Shown: piece by piece, positions 8,416 to 17,295 of the stretch
Layout: each line of letters begins with the position of its first letter
Numbering within the stretch: the stretch's first letter is position 1
NCBI RefSeq assembly: GCF_034440735.1
Contig: NZ_CP140098.1
Location: 1,295,501 to 1,359,500, forward strand
Reading direction: 5' to 3'
DNA length: 64,000 bases
From: Deinococcus sp. AB2017081
GTDB lineage: Bacteria > Deinococcota > Deinococci > Deinococcales > Deinococcaceae
Program-made: the position numbers and the translations under genes
Notes under the pieces: model-generated
Seen by the model: only the letters and a program-made list of their open reading frames with translations
Database searches by the model: none
What the model was told of the DNA's origin: nothing

Positions 8416-10203
8416 TCACGCCAGCACCCCCTCGGCGTCGTCCAGCACGCCGGCCCGCAGGAGTTCGGCGTAGTGGCTGCGCGGATCGCGGGCCAGCTGC
8501 GCGCGCTCGCCGTCCTCCAGCACCAGTCCGCCCCCCAGCACCAGAATCCGGTCGGCGCGGGCCACGGTGTCCAGCCGGTGCGCGATGATGATCGCGGTGC
8601 GCCCGGCCAGCAGGCGGGTCATGGCGGCGGTCAGCAGCCCTTCCGTGGCAGGATCGAGGCGGCTGCTCGGCTCGTCGAGGATGATCACGGCCGGGTCGAG
8701 CAGCATGACGCGGGCGAAGGCCAGCAGCTGCGCCTCGCCGGCCGACAGGCTGCCGGTGGGCAGGGGCGTGTGGACGCCCTGTTCCAGCCGCGCCAGCCAC
8801 GTGTCCAGCCCGACCTCGCGCAGGGCGGCCTCGACCCGGTCATCGGGGATGGTGGGGTCGAAGAAGCTCAGGTTGTCGCGCACGCTGGCCTGGAACAGCT
8901 GCACGTCCTGCGTGACGACCGCCACGCGCCGCCGCAGCGTCTTCAGGGGCACGTCCCGCACGTCCACGCCACCCAGCGTGACGTGCCCGCCGGTCGCGTC
9001 GTACAGGCGCGACACGAGGCGGGTCAGGGTGGTCTTGCCGCTGCCGGTGCGGCCCAGCAGGCCGACCGTCTGCCCGGCGGGCAGGTGGAAGGACACGCCG
9101 TGCAGCACGCCGCGCGCCTCCGGGTCGTCCGGGGTGTAGGTGAAGCTCACGTCCTCGAAGTCGATGCCCAGCGGCCCGGCGGGCAGCGTCTGCGTGCCGT
9201 CCACGATGCCGCTCCTGAGGGCCAGGATCTCGCCCACGCGGCCCAGGCTCGCGCCGGCCTTCTGCAGTTCCTGAAGCTGCTGCGTCAGCTGGTCGATGGG
9301 TTCCTCGACCATGCTCATGTACTGGTACATCAGGAAGGCAGTGCCCAGCGTGATCTGCCCGGCGGCGTACAGGCCCACGGCGGCCACCAGCACGCCCACG
9401 TAGCCGGCAGCGAACAGCATCATGCTCAGCTGCCAGACCACGCTGCGCCGCCGCCACGAACGGATGCTGCGCGTGAAGAACTCGCGCTGCGTGCGCAGGA
9501 AGGCGTTCAGGTGGTGTCCGCCGGTGCCCAGGGCCCGGATGTCGTCCAGACCCGACAGACGCTCCTCGACGAAGCCGAACAGCTTCGCGCTGGCCTCCCG
9601 CTCCTGGCGGGTGGGTTCCACGCCCAGTTTGCGCACGGCGTTCATGGCGACCAGCGTGATCAGTGTGAAGGCCGTGACCCCCAGGCCCACGCGCCAGTCG
9701 ACCCGGTAGAACATGAACAGCGCACCGGTCAGGAGTAGCGCCGCGCCAAACACCCGCACCGCGAACTGCGAGAAGAAATTGCTCAGGGCGGTCACGTCGC
9801 CGTCGATGCGTTCGATCATCTCGCCGGGGGTGCGCTCCTTGTGCTCGCGCATGTCCAGCGACAGCAGGTGCGCCATCAGGTCGGCCCGCAGGCGGTTGGT
9901 GGCTGTCCATCCGACCCGCGCCCCCACGAAGGTCGCGCTGGCGTTCAGGAGCTGCACGCCCACGGCCAGCCCGATATAGATGCCGGCGAGCCGCACCAGC
10001 AGGCCAGGGTCAGCCGCGCCGCCCAGCTTGGCGTTGTCCACGAAGCGGGCCAGCAGCTGCGGCAGCAGCAGGTTCAGGCCCACGGCCGACAGCAGCAGCG
10101 CGGCCAGCCCCATTACCTGCCATTTCAGCGGCCCCAGGTAGGTGCGCAGGACGCCCAGCGTGGAACTTCGCGTGGACGGTGAAGGGGAGACGTCGGCCAT
10201 CAT
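8416..10203 (-). CDS. ABC exporter half-transporter, subunit with canonical Walker B
   Basis: 595 aa with a type I exporter membrane domain (about 20-320) and an NBD (345-595). Walker A is GRTGSGKTT (385-393) and Walker B IILDEP keeps the catalytic Glu511. The signature is altered to LSAGE (486-490). Paired with the downstream subunit, this gives one consensus and one degenerate ATP site, as in TM287/288- or BmrCD-type heterodimers. Two ATGs are adjacent at 10203 and 10200; the first lies six bases from a -10 box. Confidence 0.9.
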   Translation of the reverse strand: MMADVSPSPSTRSSTLGVLRTYLGPLKWQVMGLAALLLSAVGLNLLLPQLLARFVDNAKLGGAADPGLLVRLAGIYIGLAVGVQLLNASATFVGARVGWTATNRLRADLMAHLLSLDMREHKERTPGEMIERIDGDVTALSNFFSQFAVRVFGAALLLTGALFMFYRVDWRVGLGVTAFTLITLVAMNAVRKLGVEPTRQEREASAKLFGFVEERLSGLDDIRALGTGGHHLNAFLRTQREFFTRSIRSWRRRSVVWQLSMMLFAAGYVGVLVAAVGLYAAGQITLGTAFLMYQYMSMVEEPIDQLTQQLQELQKAGASLGRVGEILALRSGIVDGTQTLPAGPLGIDFEDVSFTYTPDDPEARGVLHGVSFHLPAGQTVGLLGRTGSGKTTLTRLVSRLYDATGGHVTLGGVDVRDVPLKTLRRRVAVVTQDVQLFQASVRDNLSFFDPTIPDDRVEAALREVGLDTWLARLEQGVHTPLPTGSLSAGEAQLLAFARVMLLDPAVIILDEPSSRLDPATEGLLTAAMTRLLAGRTAIIIAHRLDTVARADRILVLGGGLVLEDGERAQLARDPRSHYAELLRAGVLDDAEGVLA

Positions 10204-10209
10204 CCCTTC

Positions 10210-10215
10210 AGGCTA
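10210..10215 (-). promoter_or_regulatory. -10 box for the ABC exporter operon
   Basis: TAGCCT on the minus strand, six bases before ATG 10203. GAAGGG in between could also act as a weak Shine-Dalgarno if transcription begins further upstream. Confidence 0.45.
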
Positions 10216-10326
10216 GAGCGGCTCCACGCCCGGCGCATCCGCATAGTGGCGCATGGGCACGGGAAAATCCTCATGAGAACGGGGCCGGATCCGGTGGCAT
10301 ACCGGCCCGGCCCCAGGGTCAGCGGA

Positions 10327-11133
10327 TCAGTTCTTCGTGACGATCCGCACGCTGATGATCTGGTCGGCCACGGCGTCCGCGATGTCCGTGTTGTTCTGAT
10401 CCATGGTGCGCGTCAGCTTGGGCAGCAGATCGTCGCCCGTCACGACCTTGCCGAAGATCGTGTGCTTGCCGTTCAGGAAGTCGGTCGGCACGAAGGTGAT
10501 GAAGAACTGCGAGCCGTTCGTGGCCGGGCCGCTGTTCGCCATGGCCAGGATGCCGGGCGAGTTGAAGGTCAGTTTGGTGCGGAACTCGTCGGCGAACTTG
10601 TAGCCGGGATCGCCCGTGCCCCACTCGGCCTTGGTGGCGGTGTCCACGCTCTTGGGATCGCCCGTCTGCGCCATGAAGCCGTCGATCACGCGGTGGAACC
10701 GGATGCCGTCGAAGAAGTGGTTGCGGGCCAGGAACACGAAGTTGTTCACCGTGACCGGCGTCTCCTGCTCGTACAGGTCGGCCAGCAGCTGCCCCTTGCT
10801 GGTGTCGATCAGCGCGTAGTAGTCCTTGCCGTCGGCCAGGGCGTAGTCCGGCTCGGCCTTGAACGTGCGCACCGGCTTGTCCGTCAGGGGGGCGACCAGC
10901 GTGTATCCGGCAGGGATGGGCCCGGCCGTGGTAACGGCAGGCGTGGCGGCGGGCGTGTCCGTGGCCGGCGTCTCGGTGGCCGGTGTTTCTGTGGCGGGCG
11001 TCTCGGTGGCCGGCGTCGTGGTGTCGGTGGCGGCCGTCTCGGTGGTGGTGTCCGTCGCGGCGGTGTCGGCCGCCTTCTTCTGGCAGGCGGTCAGCGCGAG
11101 CAGCGCAGTGAGGATCAGGGCAGCGTGTTTCAT
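10327..11133 (-). CDS. Cyclophilin-type peptidyl-prolyl isomerase lipoprotein
   Basis: 268 aa. The N-terminus is a lipoprotein signal with lipobox LTAC (Cys17). A low-complexity Thr/Ala/Pro/Glu linker (about residues 22-70) contains repeated TPATE units. The cyclophilin domain (about 100-268) shows [20 protein letters not shown], a shortened GSQFFIT and [11 protein letters not shown] motifs. It catalyses cis-trans isomerisation of proline bonds and probably helps fold exported proteins at the envelope. The linker would hold the domain away from the membrane. Confidence 0.93.
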   Translation of the reverse strand: MKHAALILTALLALTACQKKAADTAATDTTTETAATDTTTPATETPATETPATETPATDTPAATPAVTTAGPIPAGYTLVAPLTDKPVRTFKAEPDYALADGKDYYALIDTSKGQLLADLYEQETPVTVNNFVFLARNHFFDGIRFHRVIDGFMAQTGDPKSVDTATKAEWGTGDPGYKFADEFRTKLTFNSPGILAMANSGPATNGSQFFITFVPTDFLNGKHTIFGKVVTGDDLLPKLTRTMDQNNTDIADAVADQIISVRIVTKN

Positions 11134-11197
11134 GACCGCTCAAGTCTAGCGGCCCCGGATGAGGCCCCGCGACCGCCCAAAGGTGGCATGGCCCGGC

Positions 11198-11203
11198 TAC
11201 ACT
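11198..11203 (+). promoter_or_regulatory. -10 box for cmk
   Basis: TACACT ends seven bases before ATG 11211, which supports a leaderless mRNA starting at that ATG rather than at the GTG three bases earlier. Confidence 0.55.
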
Positions 11204-11210
11204 GCCCGTG

Positions 11211-11873
11211 ATGCCAGGCCGTCCGCTCCCCACCCCCGACCCCTCCCTGATCGTCACCATCGACGGGATTGCTGCCAGCGGCAAGTCCAGCGTGTCCAGC
11301 GGTGTCGCCCGCGCGCTGGGCATTCCGTACCTGAGCAGCGGTCTGCTCTACCGCGCCGCCACCCTGCTGGGGCTGGACAGCGGGGCCGACCTCAACGACG
11401 AGGCCGCCGTCCTGGCCGCGCTGCACGCCCATCCGGTGCGCCTGGAGCCGCTGGCCGAGGGCAACCGCGTGTGGCAGGGCACACGCGACCTGACCGATGA
11501 CCTGCATTCCAGCACCGTCGATCACGGCGTCAGCGTCGTGGCCGTGCTGCCCGGCGTGCGGGCGTGGGTGAACGACCAGCTGCGGCAGGTGCCCCCGCCT
11601 TTCGTCGCCGAGGGGCGCGACATGGGCACGAACGTCTTTCCACACGCGCCCGCCAAGTTCTACCTGACCGCCAGCCCCCGTGTCCGCGCCCAGCGCCGCG
11701 CGAAAGAGCGCCCAGAGGACGTGGACGCCATCGAGGCCGCCCTGATCCGCCGCGACGAGCTGGATCACGTCCAGAGTGCCCCCGCCGTGGATGCCCACGT
11801 CATCGACACCGGGCCGCTGGATCTGGAGGGAGTGATCGGAGCGATCCTGACTGGAGTGGCGGCGGATCGATAG
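11211..11873 (+). CDS. cmk: Cytidylate kinase
   Basis: 220 aa from ATG 11211, chosen by its spacing from the TACACT box; GTG 11208 is one codon upstream. It phosphorylates CMP and dCMP with ATP. The P-loop GIAASGKSS lies near residue 20, [13 protein letters not shown] corresponds to the NMP-binding region, and [14 protein letters not shown] is the conserved GRD segment. The LID-like region carries [10 protein letters not shown]. The protein is of normal length for the family. Confidence 0.93.
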   Translation: MPGRPLPTPDPSLIVTIDGIAASGKSSVSSGVARALGIPYLSSGLLYRAATLLGLDSGADLNDEAAVLAALHAHPVRLEPLAEGNRVWQGTRDLTDDLHSSTVDHGVSVVAVLPGVRAWVNDQLRQVPPPFVAEGRDMGTNVFPHAPAKFYLTASPRVRAQRRAKERPEDVDAIEAALIRRDELDHVQSAPAVDAHVIDTGPLDLEGVIGAILTGVAADR

Positions 11874-11888
11874 CGGTGGCAATGAGGA

Positions 11889-11911
11889 AGGCGGGCCGTC
11901 ATGGCCCGCCT
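11889..11911. terminator. Bidirectional terminator-like hairpin
   Basis: A perfect 9-bp stem (AGGCGGGCC) with loop GTCAT between the convergent cmk and the gene at 11935. There is no long T-run. Confidence 0.55.
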
Positions 11912-11934
11912 CGTGCGGAGGCTGCTGGTTCTCT

Positions 11935-12510
11935 TCAGGGACGCCGCAGGTTCAGTGGGAAGGCCACGCCGCTGCGGGCCGTGTACACGACCATCCGGAC
12001 GGGCAGGTCGACGGTTCGCAACGCCGTGTCGCCGCGCCCTTCCTGCGGCAGCGTGATCCTCACGTCCAGGGTCAGTTCCTGGCCAGAGACCGCAGGGATG
12101 ACCACGGTGGCGGGCAGGGTACTGCCGGATTCGCCGGTGACGCTCACGTGCAGCGTGGCCGGGTCGCGCAGGCGGGGCACGATTCCCCGCACGAGCAGAC
12201 GGACGGTCGCGCTGCGGCGATCGCGGGCCAGGACTGTGCTCACCACGCTGATCTGCAGGCCGTTCACGGTCGCGCTGCCGTCGGGGCCGGGGGCGAACAC
12301 GCGGGTGGGCAGGGCCAGCGGGTCGATTCCCTGGGCGCTCAGGGTGGGTGGCGGCACGACCGGGCTGGGCGGCACGATGCGGGATACGGGCGGCACGCGG
12401 GGAACCGTCATCAGCCGTCCCGTGCCCTGAACAGCCAGTGACGGCGTGGACATGCCGCTGCAGAGGAGTGCGCCCAGGAGCGCGGCGGAGCGGAGTCGGC
12501 GGCCAGTCAT
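11935..12510 (-). CDS. Hypothetical exported protein
   Basis: 191 aa. The N-terminus (RRLRSAALLGALLCSG) is a signal peptide, probably cleaved near SLA at residue 26. A Pro/Val-rich segment (residues 35-60) follows, then a beta-rich region with alternating hydrophobic residues that may form one Ig-like sandwich. I do not recognise a family. It converges with cmk and is followed on the same strand by no close partner, so it appears to be a single gene. Confidence 0.6.
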   Translation of the reverse strand: MTGRRLRSAALLGALLCSGMSTPSLAVQGTGRLMTVPRVPPVSRIVPPSPVVPPPTLSAQGIDPLALPTRVFAPGPDGSATVNGLQISVVSTVLARDRRSATVRLLVRGIVPRLRDPATLHVSVTGESGSTLPATVVIPAVSGQELTLDVRITLPQEGRGDTALRTVDLPVRMVVYTARSGVAFPLNLRRP

Positions 12511-12561
12511 ATCTCCAGTGTGCGGTCAGCGCGTGACGGATCGCTGATGGCGAGACAGGCA

Positions 12562-12590
12562 GGCGGCTGCCCCCGCATGGGGCAGCCGCC
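12562..12590 (-). terminator. Hairpin after the S8 protease gene
   Basis: A perfect 12-bp stem (GGCGGCTGCCCC) with a 5-base loop, 20 bases beyond the protease stop. It could end the 16349-12610 operon, though it lacks a T-run. Confidence 0.55.
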
Positions 12591-12609
12591 GCAGAAGGTG
12601 ACGGTGGGT

Positions 12610-14754
12610 CTACTTGATGCTGATGAACCCGGCGTAGACGGCCCCGAGGCCCTCTTTCGCAGTGGTGTTGCTGAAGCGCACGATGAACGTCCCACCTGCG
12701 GCCGACGTGTACGTGGCCTTGCTGTCGGAGGTCACGCTGGGGCCCAGTTCGGGTACGGCCACGCCGGCCGTACCGCCGGCCACGACGGTTCCGGCCGCGT
12801 TCAGCAGGTCGACCTTGACGCCGGCCGTCGAGGCGAGGGCTGAACTGAGGCCCTGCACCGTGATGGTCTTGCCGGCCGGAACCTTGAACGCCAGGAAATC
12901 GACGTCCGCGCCAGTGGGGGCGGGCGAATAGGCATGATTTGAGTTGTCGAACGCGCCGCCGAGAAGCAGACCGTCCTCCGTGACCACCGCGGGCAACGCC
13001 GTGAAATTGGTCGCCGTGGCCGGCAGGTTGTTGCGGATCAGCGTACCGGTGTCGGCATCGAAATCGGAATACTCGTAGAAATCCACCTGCTGTTCGGCCG
13101 CAACCCTCACTGTCTTCCCGCTTTCCACGGTGATGGGCTTGGCTGCGGTCACGCGCACCCCGCCGTATGAATTGACGCCCGGTCCACTCACGCTGATCGA
13201 GTAGCGGCCCGGTTCGACGCCGTAGAAGCGCGCGTACCCGGCAAAGCCCGTGTCGGCCGCCGTCTGGCCCTCCAGCCGGTAGCCACCAGTCGCGCCGATG
13301 TAGTCCATGCCCTTGTTCTGCCCGTCGAGTGGCGTGAGGATCACGTCCGAACCGTCGACCGGCGCGCGCTCAACCAGATCGGAGACCGCAACTTCCACAC
13401 TGCCGCCGTCGGCAGGCACTGTGCCGGCCTTTACAGCGGCCAGGGCGGCTTTCACGTTCACGCGCTTGAAGCCCTGTGTGCGCGGATCTTTCATGGCGTC
13501 GCCGGTGCTGATCAGCAGGTTCTTGATCTGGTACGGGGTCAGGGCGGGATTGGCTTCAAGCAGCAGGGCTGCCGCACCGGAGATGACCGGCGCAGCCATG
13601 CTCGTGCCCCCGAAGGAACCGTAGCCGTCGTTCGCTTCGCTGTAGGTCGTCAGGCCGTTGTCGCCCGGCGCGTACACGTCCACCCGCAGACCCAGGTTGC
13701 TGAAATCGGCCTTCATGTCGTCGCCTGCGCTGGCACCCACATTGATCACGCCGGTGAAGGCCCCCAGACCGGTCATCTGGTTGGCATGGTCGTTGCCGGC
13801 AGAACCCACCACCACGACGTTCTTCGACAGGGCGTAGTCGACGGCGTCCTTGAGAACCTGGCTGTAGCCGCCGCCGCCCCACGAGTTGTTCAGCACGCGG
13901 GCTCCGTGATCCACGGCATACACGATGCCCAGGGCGACGTTGTATGAACCGGTGAAGCCCTTGTCGGTGAAGATCCGGACTGGCATCAGGATCGCGTCCG
14001 GCGCGACGCCTGCCCCGCCCACGCCGTTGCCCAGACGCTCGGCGATGGTGCCGGCGGATCCGCTTCCGTGATCGCCCGTGGTCAGGGGCAGATCCGGCGT
14101 CAGCTCCTCCAGGGTGCTCGTGTCGATGCCGGTCACGATCTTCCCGTCGGCCTTCAGATCCTCGTGCTGCCGGTTCAGGTCGTCGTCGACCACGCCCACG
14201 ACGATGCCCTTGCCGGTCGCGACCGACCGCACCTGATCCGCGCCGATCTGCGTGATCCACCACTGCTTGACGCTCAGCGGGTCACCGTCGGCCTGGGCGG
14301 TCAGGTTCTGGGTGCCCAGGGGGGTGGCCGCCGGCACGGGCAGCCGCTGGCCGTCGTAGGTGTTGGCCTGGGCGTAGCGCAGGCCGGCAACGGGCCGCAG
14401 GCTCAGGGCTGTGGCCGTTCTGGACACACTGAGCTGCTCCGGCAGCACCAGCAGGGCCAGCCGCAGGGGCGGGATCGTGCTGCGAACCGTGGCGCCCAGG
14501 TGCGTCGCCAGCCGATCCAGACTCGCGCGGTCGGCGTAGCCCACCACGAGTTCCTGGGTGCGGTCAGCCTCGCGGCCGGTCTTCACGAGCTGCGCCGGAT
14601 CGGGCAGGTTCGTCGAGGCGACGCGGCTGAGCGTGGTATGCCGGCCTGTGAATCCGGAAAAGGAGCCGGACGGCGTGGCGGCGGTGGGCTGGGTGGTACC
14701 GCAGGCGGCGAGGAGGACCGCCGATGTCAGACTGAGGAGGGCGAGCTTGTTCAT
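12610..14754 (-). CDS. Subtilisin-like (S8) serine protease lipoprotein
   Basis: 714 aa from ATG 14754; the open frame continues upstream, but the lipoprotein signal with lipobox LAAC (Cys18) fixes the start. The S8 triad is visible: Asp190 (GVVDDD), His229 (TGDHGSGSAG) and Ser385 (FGGTSMAAP), with an oxyanion Asn in the GSAGND region. Residues about 20-170 look like an inhibitory propeptide. The C-terminal ~280 residues are beta-rich, ending in a pre-peptidase-like module. The ATG overlaps the upstream stop (ATGA), so it is coupled to the lipoprotein before it. Confidence 0.93.
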   Translation of the reverse strand: MNKLALLSLTSAVLLAACGTTQPTAATPSGSFSGFTGRHTTLSRVASTNLPDPAQLVKTGREADRTQELVVGYADRASLDRLATHLGATVRSTIPPLRLALLVLPEQLSVSRTATALSLRPVAGLRYAQANTYDGQRLPVPAATPLGTQNLTAQADGDPLSVKQWWITQIGADQVRSVATGKGIVVGVVDDDLNRQHEDLKADGKIVTGIDTSTLEELTPDLPLTTGDHGSGSAGTIAERLGNGVGGAGVAPDAILMPVRIFTDKGFTGSYNVALGIVYAVDHGARVLNNSWGGGGYSQVLKDAVDYALSKNVVVVGSAGNDHANQMTGLGAFTGVINVGASAGDDMKADFSNLGLRVDVYAPGDNGLTTYSEANDGYGSFGGTSMAAPVISGAAALLLEANPALTPYQIKNLLISTGDAMKDPRTQGFKRVNVKAALAAVKAGTVPADGGSVEVAVSDLVERAPVDGSDVILTPLDGQNKGMDYIGATGGYRLEGQTAADTGFAGYARFYGVEPGRYSISVSGPGVNSYGGVRVTAAKPITVESGKTVRVAAEQQVDFYEYSDFDADTGTLIRNNLPATATNFTALPAVVTEDGLLLGGAFDNSNHAYSPAPTGADVDFLAFKVPAGKTITVQGLSSALASTAGVKVDLLNAAGTVVAGGTAGVAVPELGPSVTSDSKATYTSAAGGTFIVRFSNTTAKEGLGAVYAGFISIK

Positions 14755-16349
14755 TCCTGGTCTCCCGTCGAGAAGTTGACGACCTGTCCCTCGCACACCG
14801 GGCCGCCGAAGTTGCAGGTGTCGAAGGTGTAGAAGATGTCGTAGTAGTCGTGCGCGATGCTGACCGCGTCCTCGGTCTCGCTGAAGGCGGCGGCCGAGAC
14901 GTCGAAGGTGTAGGCGTGTCGGCTTTCCAGCGCGGGCAGCAGCGCCGTGCCGTTCGCGTTGAACGCGACCGAGTACGCGGTACCCGTCTGCTTCAGGGCG
15001 GGCATGCTGCCGTCGTCGATGAACATGTTGTCCTGGAAGCCGCCCCCACACAGACCCTGACCCCAGAAGCACGCGGCATTCTGCTGCGGGTAATCGTTGA
15101 CCATCACGTAGAACTTGCGGTGGTGCCCGACCGTGCTGGAGACCTTCCAGCCGAGCGTCGGCTTGCGGGCCACGCCGGTGCTGGCCTCGGCCGGAGTGAA
15201 GTCCGACAGCGTGAAGCTGTTCAGGGGCGTGGTGCTCATGACAGCGCTGAACGTGCTCTGCGTGCTGTTGAAGGCTTCGAGTTTGTAGTACACCGTCTTC
15301 CCGGCCTCCAGGCTTCCGCTGCCGTCGCGGGCCACCGTGGCCTTGCCCTCCACGGTCTTGAGCACCCGGAAGGTGATGCCGTCGTCGCTCGTCCACAGCC
15401 GGTGACCGAGGGGCAGGGCGGTCGTGCCCTTGGGGTACGTCCAGTTGACATCGACCCACAGCGTGCTCAGTTCAGTCGGCGCTCCGGTCGGCCGCACAGG
15501 CGAGAAGAATCCAACCTTCTGGGCCAGCGTCACGGCCAGCACCTTGGTTGTCGCGAAGGCTGTCAGGGCGTTCGTGTTCGGCTGGTCGTCCGTGATCACG
15601 ATGGGAATGCGGCGTTCCAGTCGGTTGAAATTCGTATCGTAGGCCACGACGTACAGCGTGGTCGGCCCACGCACGCCACGCAGCGAGTCGCTGCCCTTGG
15701 GATCGTTGACCAGCAGCGCCTTGACCGTCGCCGTGGTGAATTTGGGATCGGGCGTGTTGATGACGCGGGTGCCGAAGTAGCCCGAGCCGGGCACGCCGCC
15801 CACCCCCACATAAATGTTGCCGGGGCTGTTCTGAGGGGAACTGGACGTGACAGTGATCTCGGTCGGCACCCCGGCACTCGCGTTGAATGAGGTGGCGTTC
15901 GCGGCATCGGTGCTGAAGTCGTTGAGCGTCTCGCCAGTCAGGTACTGCGCCTTCACAGTCGGCACCCCGACTGGCAGGGTCGTGGCGAAGGCGTTCTGCT
16001 GGATGGCGTTCAGCGGATCGTTCGTACCCGCAACGACCCGGATGCCCTCGATACGCGACGCGGCATACCCCGCCTTCTTGAATTCAATGCTGTACACGCC
16101 AGGATCGAGTTTCAGCGTGAACTTCCCACTGGCATCGGTCACGCCGCTCAGGGATTTCCCGGTCGCGGTCTGTACGGTGAAGCTGCTCGCTGCGACCAGC
16201 TTGCCGCCCACGGAATTCGACAGGGCGCCCGCGACGGTCTGGCTGCCGGTTCCGACGGTACTGGAAGGGGCCGGGGAACCGCCCATATTGCACGCACTGA
16301 GCAGCGCTGCGGTCAACGAGACGAGTGCGGTGGCGTGAACTCTGTTCAT
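14751..16349 (-). CDS. Lipoprotein with carboxypeptidase-regulatory-like domain
   Basis: 532 aa from ATG 16349, preceded by AAGGAG at six bases. The lipobox is LSAC (Cys20). Residues about 60-115 form a CarboxypepD_reg-like beta sandwich (VTDASGKFTLKLDPGVYSI). Further beta-rich modules follow, one probably fibronectin type III-like. Cysteines in the last ~100 residues suggest disulphides. No enzyme motif is seen. It is translationally coupled to the S8 protease and may anchor, present or restrain it at the cell surface, which is inference. Confidence 0.75.
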   Translation of the reverse strand: MNRVHATALVSLTAALLSACNMGGSPAPSSTVGTGSQTVAGALSNSVGGKLVAASSFTVQTATGKSLSGVTDASGKFTLKLDPGVYSIEFKKAGYAASRIEGIRVVAGTNDPLNAIQQNAFATTLPVGVPTVKAQYLTGETLNDFSTDAANATSFNASAGVPTEITVTSSSPQNSPGNIYVGVGGVPGSGYFGTRVINTPDPKFTTATVKALLVNDPKGSDSLRGVRGPTTLYVVAYDTNFNRLERRIPIVITDDQPNTNALTAFATTKVLAVTLAQKVGFFSPVRPTGAPTELSTLWVDVNWTYPKGTTALPLGHRLWTSDDGITFRVLKTVEGKATVARDGSGSLEAGKTVYYKLEAFNSTQSTFSAVMSTTPLNSFTLSDFTPAEASTGVARKPTLGWKVSSTVGHHRKFYVMVNDYPQQNAACFWGQGLCGGGFQDNMFIDDGSMPALKQTGTAYSVAFNANGTALLPALESRHAYTFDVSAAAFSETEDAVSIAHDYYDIFYTFDTCNFGGPVCEGQVVNFSTGDQE

Positions 16350-16651
16350 GGCGACTCCTTGAAATGAACGGACGACGTGCACGGGCCGCACGAAACATCT
16401 TGCGGTCGCAGGGCATGGCAGCGTGGTTGCCCTGGCCGGTGGCCGGGCGGCGGTCGTGATGGCGGAAAGCTTATCGCCCGTTTATCTCCTGCGCAAGCTT
16501 CACTCAGCGTGAAAAGACACGGCCTCATGAAGTCCTCTTCATGGATTCCAGACCTTCGGTGCCTCCGGCCAGCACTGGATTCCCGGCCACCACCCGACCC
16601 GTCTGACCACGGCTTCATGGAGCCCATCCAATGTGGCGTACCCTGACCCCT
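16350..16651. other. Divergent intergenic region
   Basis: About 300 bases between the S8 operon and the lipoprotein at 16652. It is less GC-rich than the flanks around 16460-16550. A 7-bp inverted repeat CATGAAG/CTTCATG (16526-16543, 4-base loop) is present and could be an operator. TGGATTCC occurs twice as a direct repeat. The -10 of the plus-strand gene is at its right end. Confidence 0.45.
16639..16644 (+). promoter_or_regulatory. -10 box of a leaderless gene
   Basis: TACCCT ends seven bases before ATG 16652, so that ATG rather than the one at 16631 is the likely start. Confidence 0.5.
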
Positions 16652-17197
16652 ATGCGCCTGTTCCCCGCCCTGCTGCTTCCTGCCCTGCTCCTCGCCGCCT
16701 GTGGTCAGACGTCTGTGAAGGCACCAGCCGAGTACCGGCTGAGCGGCACGCTGGGCGGCGACTGGGGCAGCTCGCCCCGGCTGCGGCTGGCGCTGGTGGG
16801 CACGGGCTTCCCGGTGGCGGTCAGCACCAACAGCTCGATTGCGCAGAATGTCGTCGAGAGCGGCGCCGGCACGTGGTCATACGGCTTCGAGCTGCCCAAT
16901 ACGCCGCTGCCCAACGTGGCCGGTGTGTATCAGGTGGTGGCGTTCAACGATGCCAACAACGACGCGCGCCCGAATATCGGCGAGACCGTCGCCCGCAACC
17001 GGCAGTGGCTCATCTACAGCCCGGTCAGCACGACCACCCAGCCGATCACCATCCCGGACTTCCTGCCCGGAGAGAACGAGGGGCTGCCCGCCCTGACGGT
17101 CTCGGCCGGGTGGAACCTCTACGACCGGGCACAGGGATTGAGCGCCACCAATCCGCGCGCGGTGCAGAAGATCACCGGATACGACATCAGCCGCTGA
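16652..17197 (+). CDS. Hypothetical lipoprotein
   Basis: 181 aa from ATG 16652; the upstream in-frame ATG 16631 lies before the -10 box. The signal ends with lipobox LAAC. The mature part is beta-rich and contains VYQVVAFNDANNDARPNIGE, a calcium-loop-like stretch of alternating Asn and Asp seen in carboxypeptidase-regulatory-like folds. It is divergent from the S8 operon and might share its extracellular role. No catalytic motif is visible. Confidence 0.65.
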   Translation: MRLFPALLLPALLLAACGQTSVKAPAEYRLSGTLGGDWGSSPRLRLALVGTGFPVAVSTNSSIAQNVVESGAGTWSYGFELPNTPLPNVAGVYQVVAFNDANNDARPNIGETVARNRQWLIYSPVSTTTQPITIPDFLPGENEGLPALTVSAGWNLYDRAQGLSATNPRAVQKITGYDISR

Positions 17198-17283
17198 GCG
17201 CATGAGCGCTGGCTGGGACGACGCTCAAGACGGCTGACGGCGAGAACGGTGCGGCAGACGCGGTTTGAACCGTACTGGCCGCA

Positions 17284-17289
17284 TACGCT
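17284..17289 (+). promoter_or_regulatory. -10 box of the first alpha/beta hydrolase gene
   Basis: TACGCT ends six bases before ATG 17296; no Shine-Dalgarno is seen, so the mRNA is probably leaderless. Confidence 0.5.
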
Positions 17290-17295
17290 GAACCC

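Noticed and set aside
12610..15459. A 949-codon extension of the S8 protease
   Set aside because: The N-terminal 235 codons overlap the upstream lipoprotein in another frame, and the lipobox at ATG 14754 gives a natural start.
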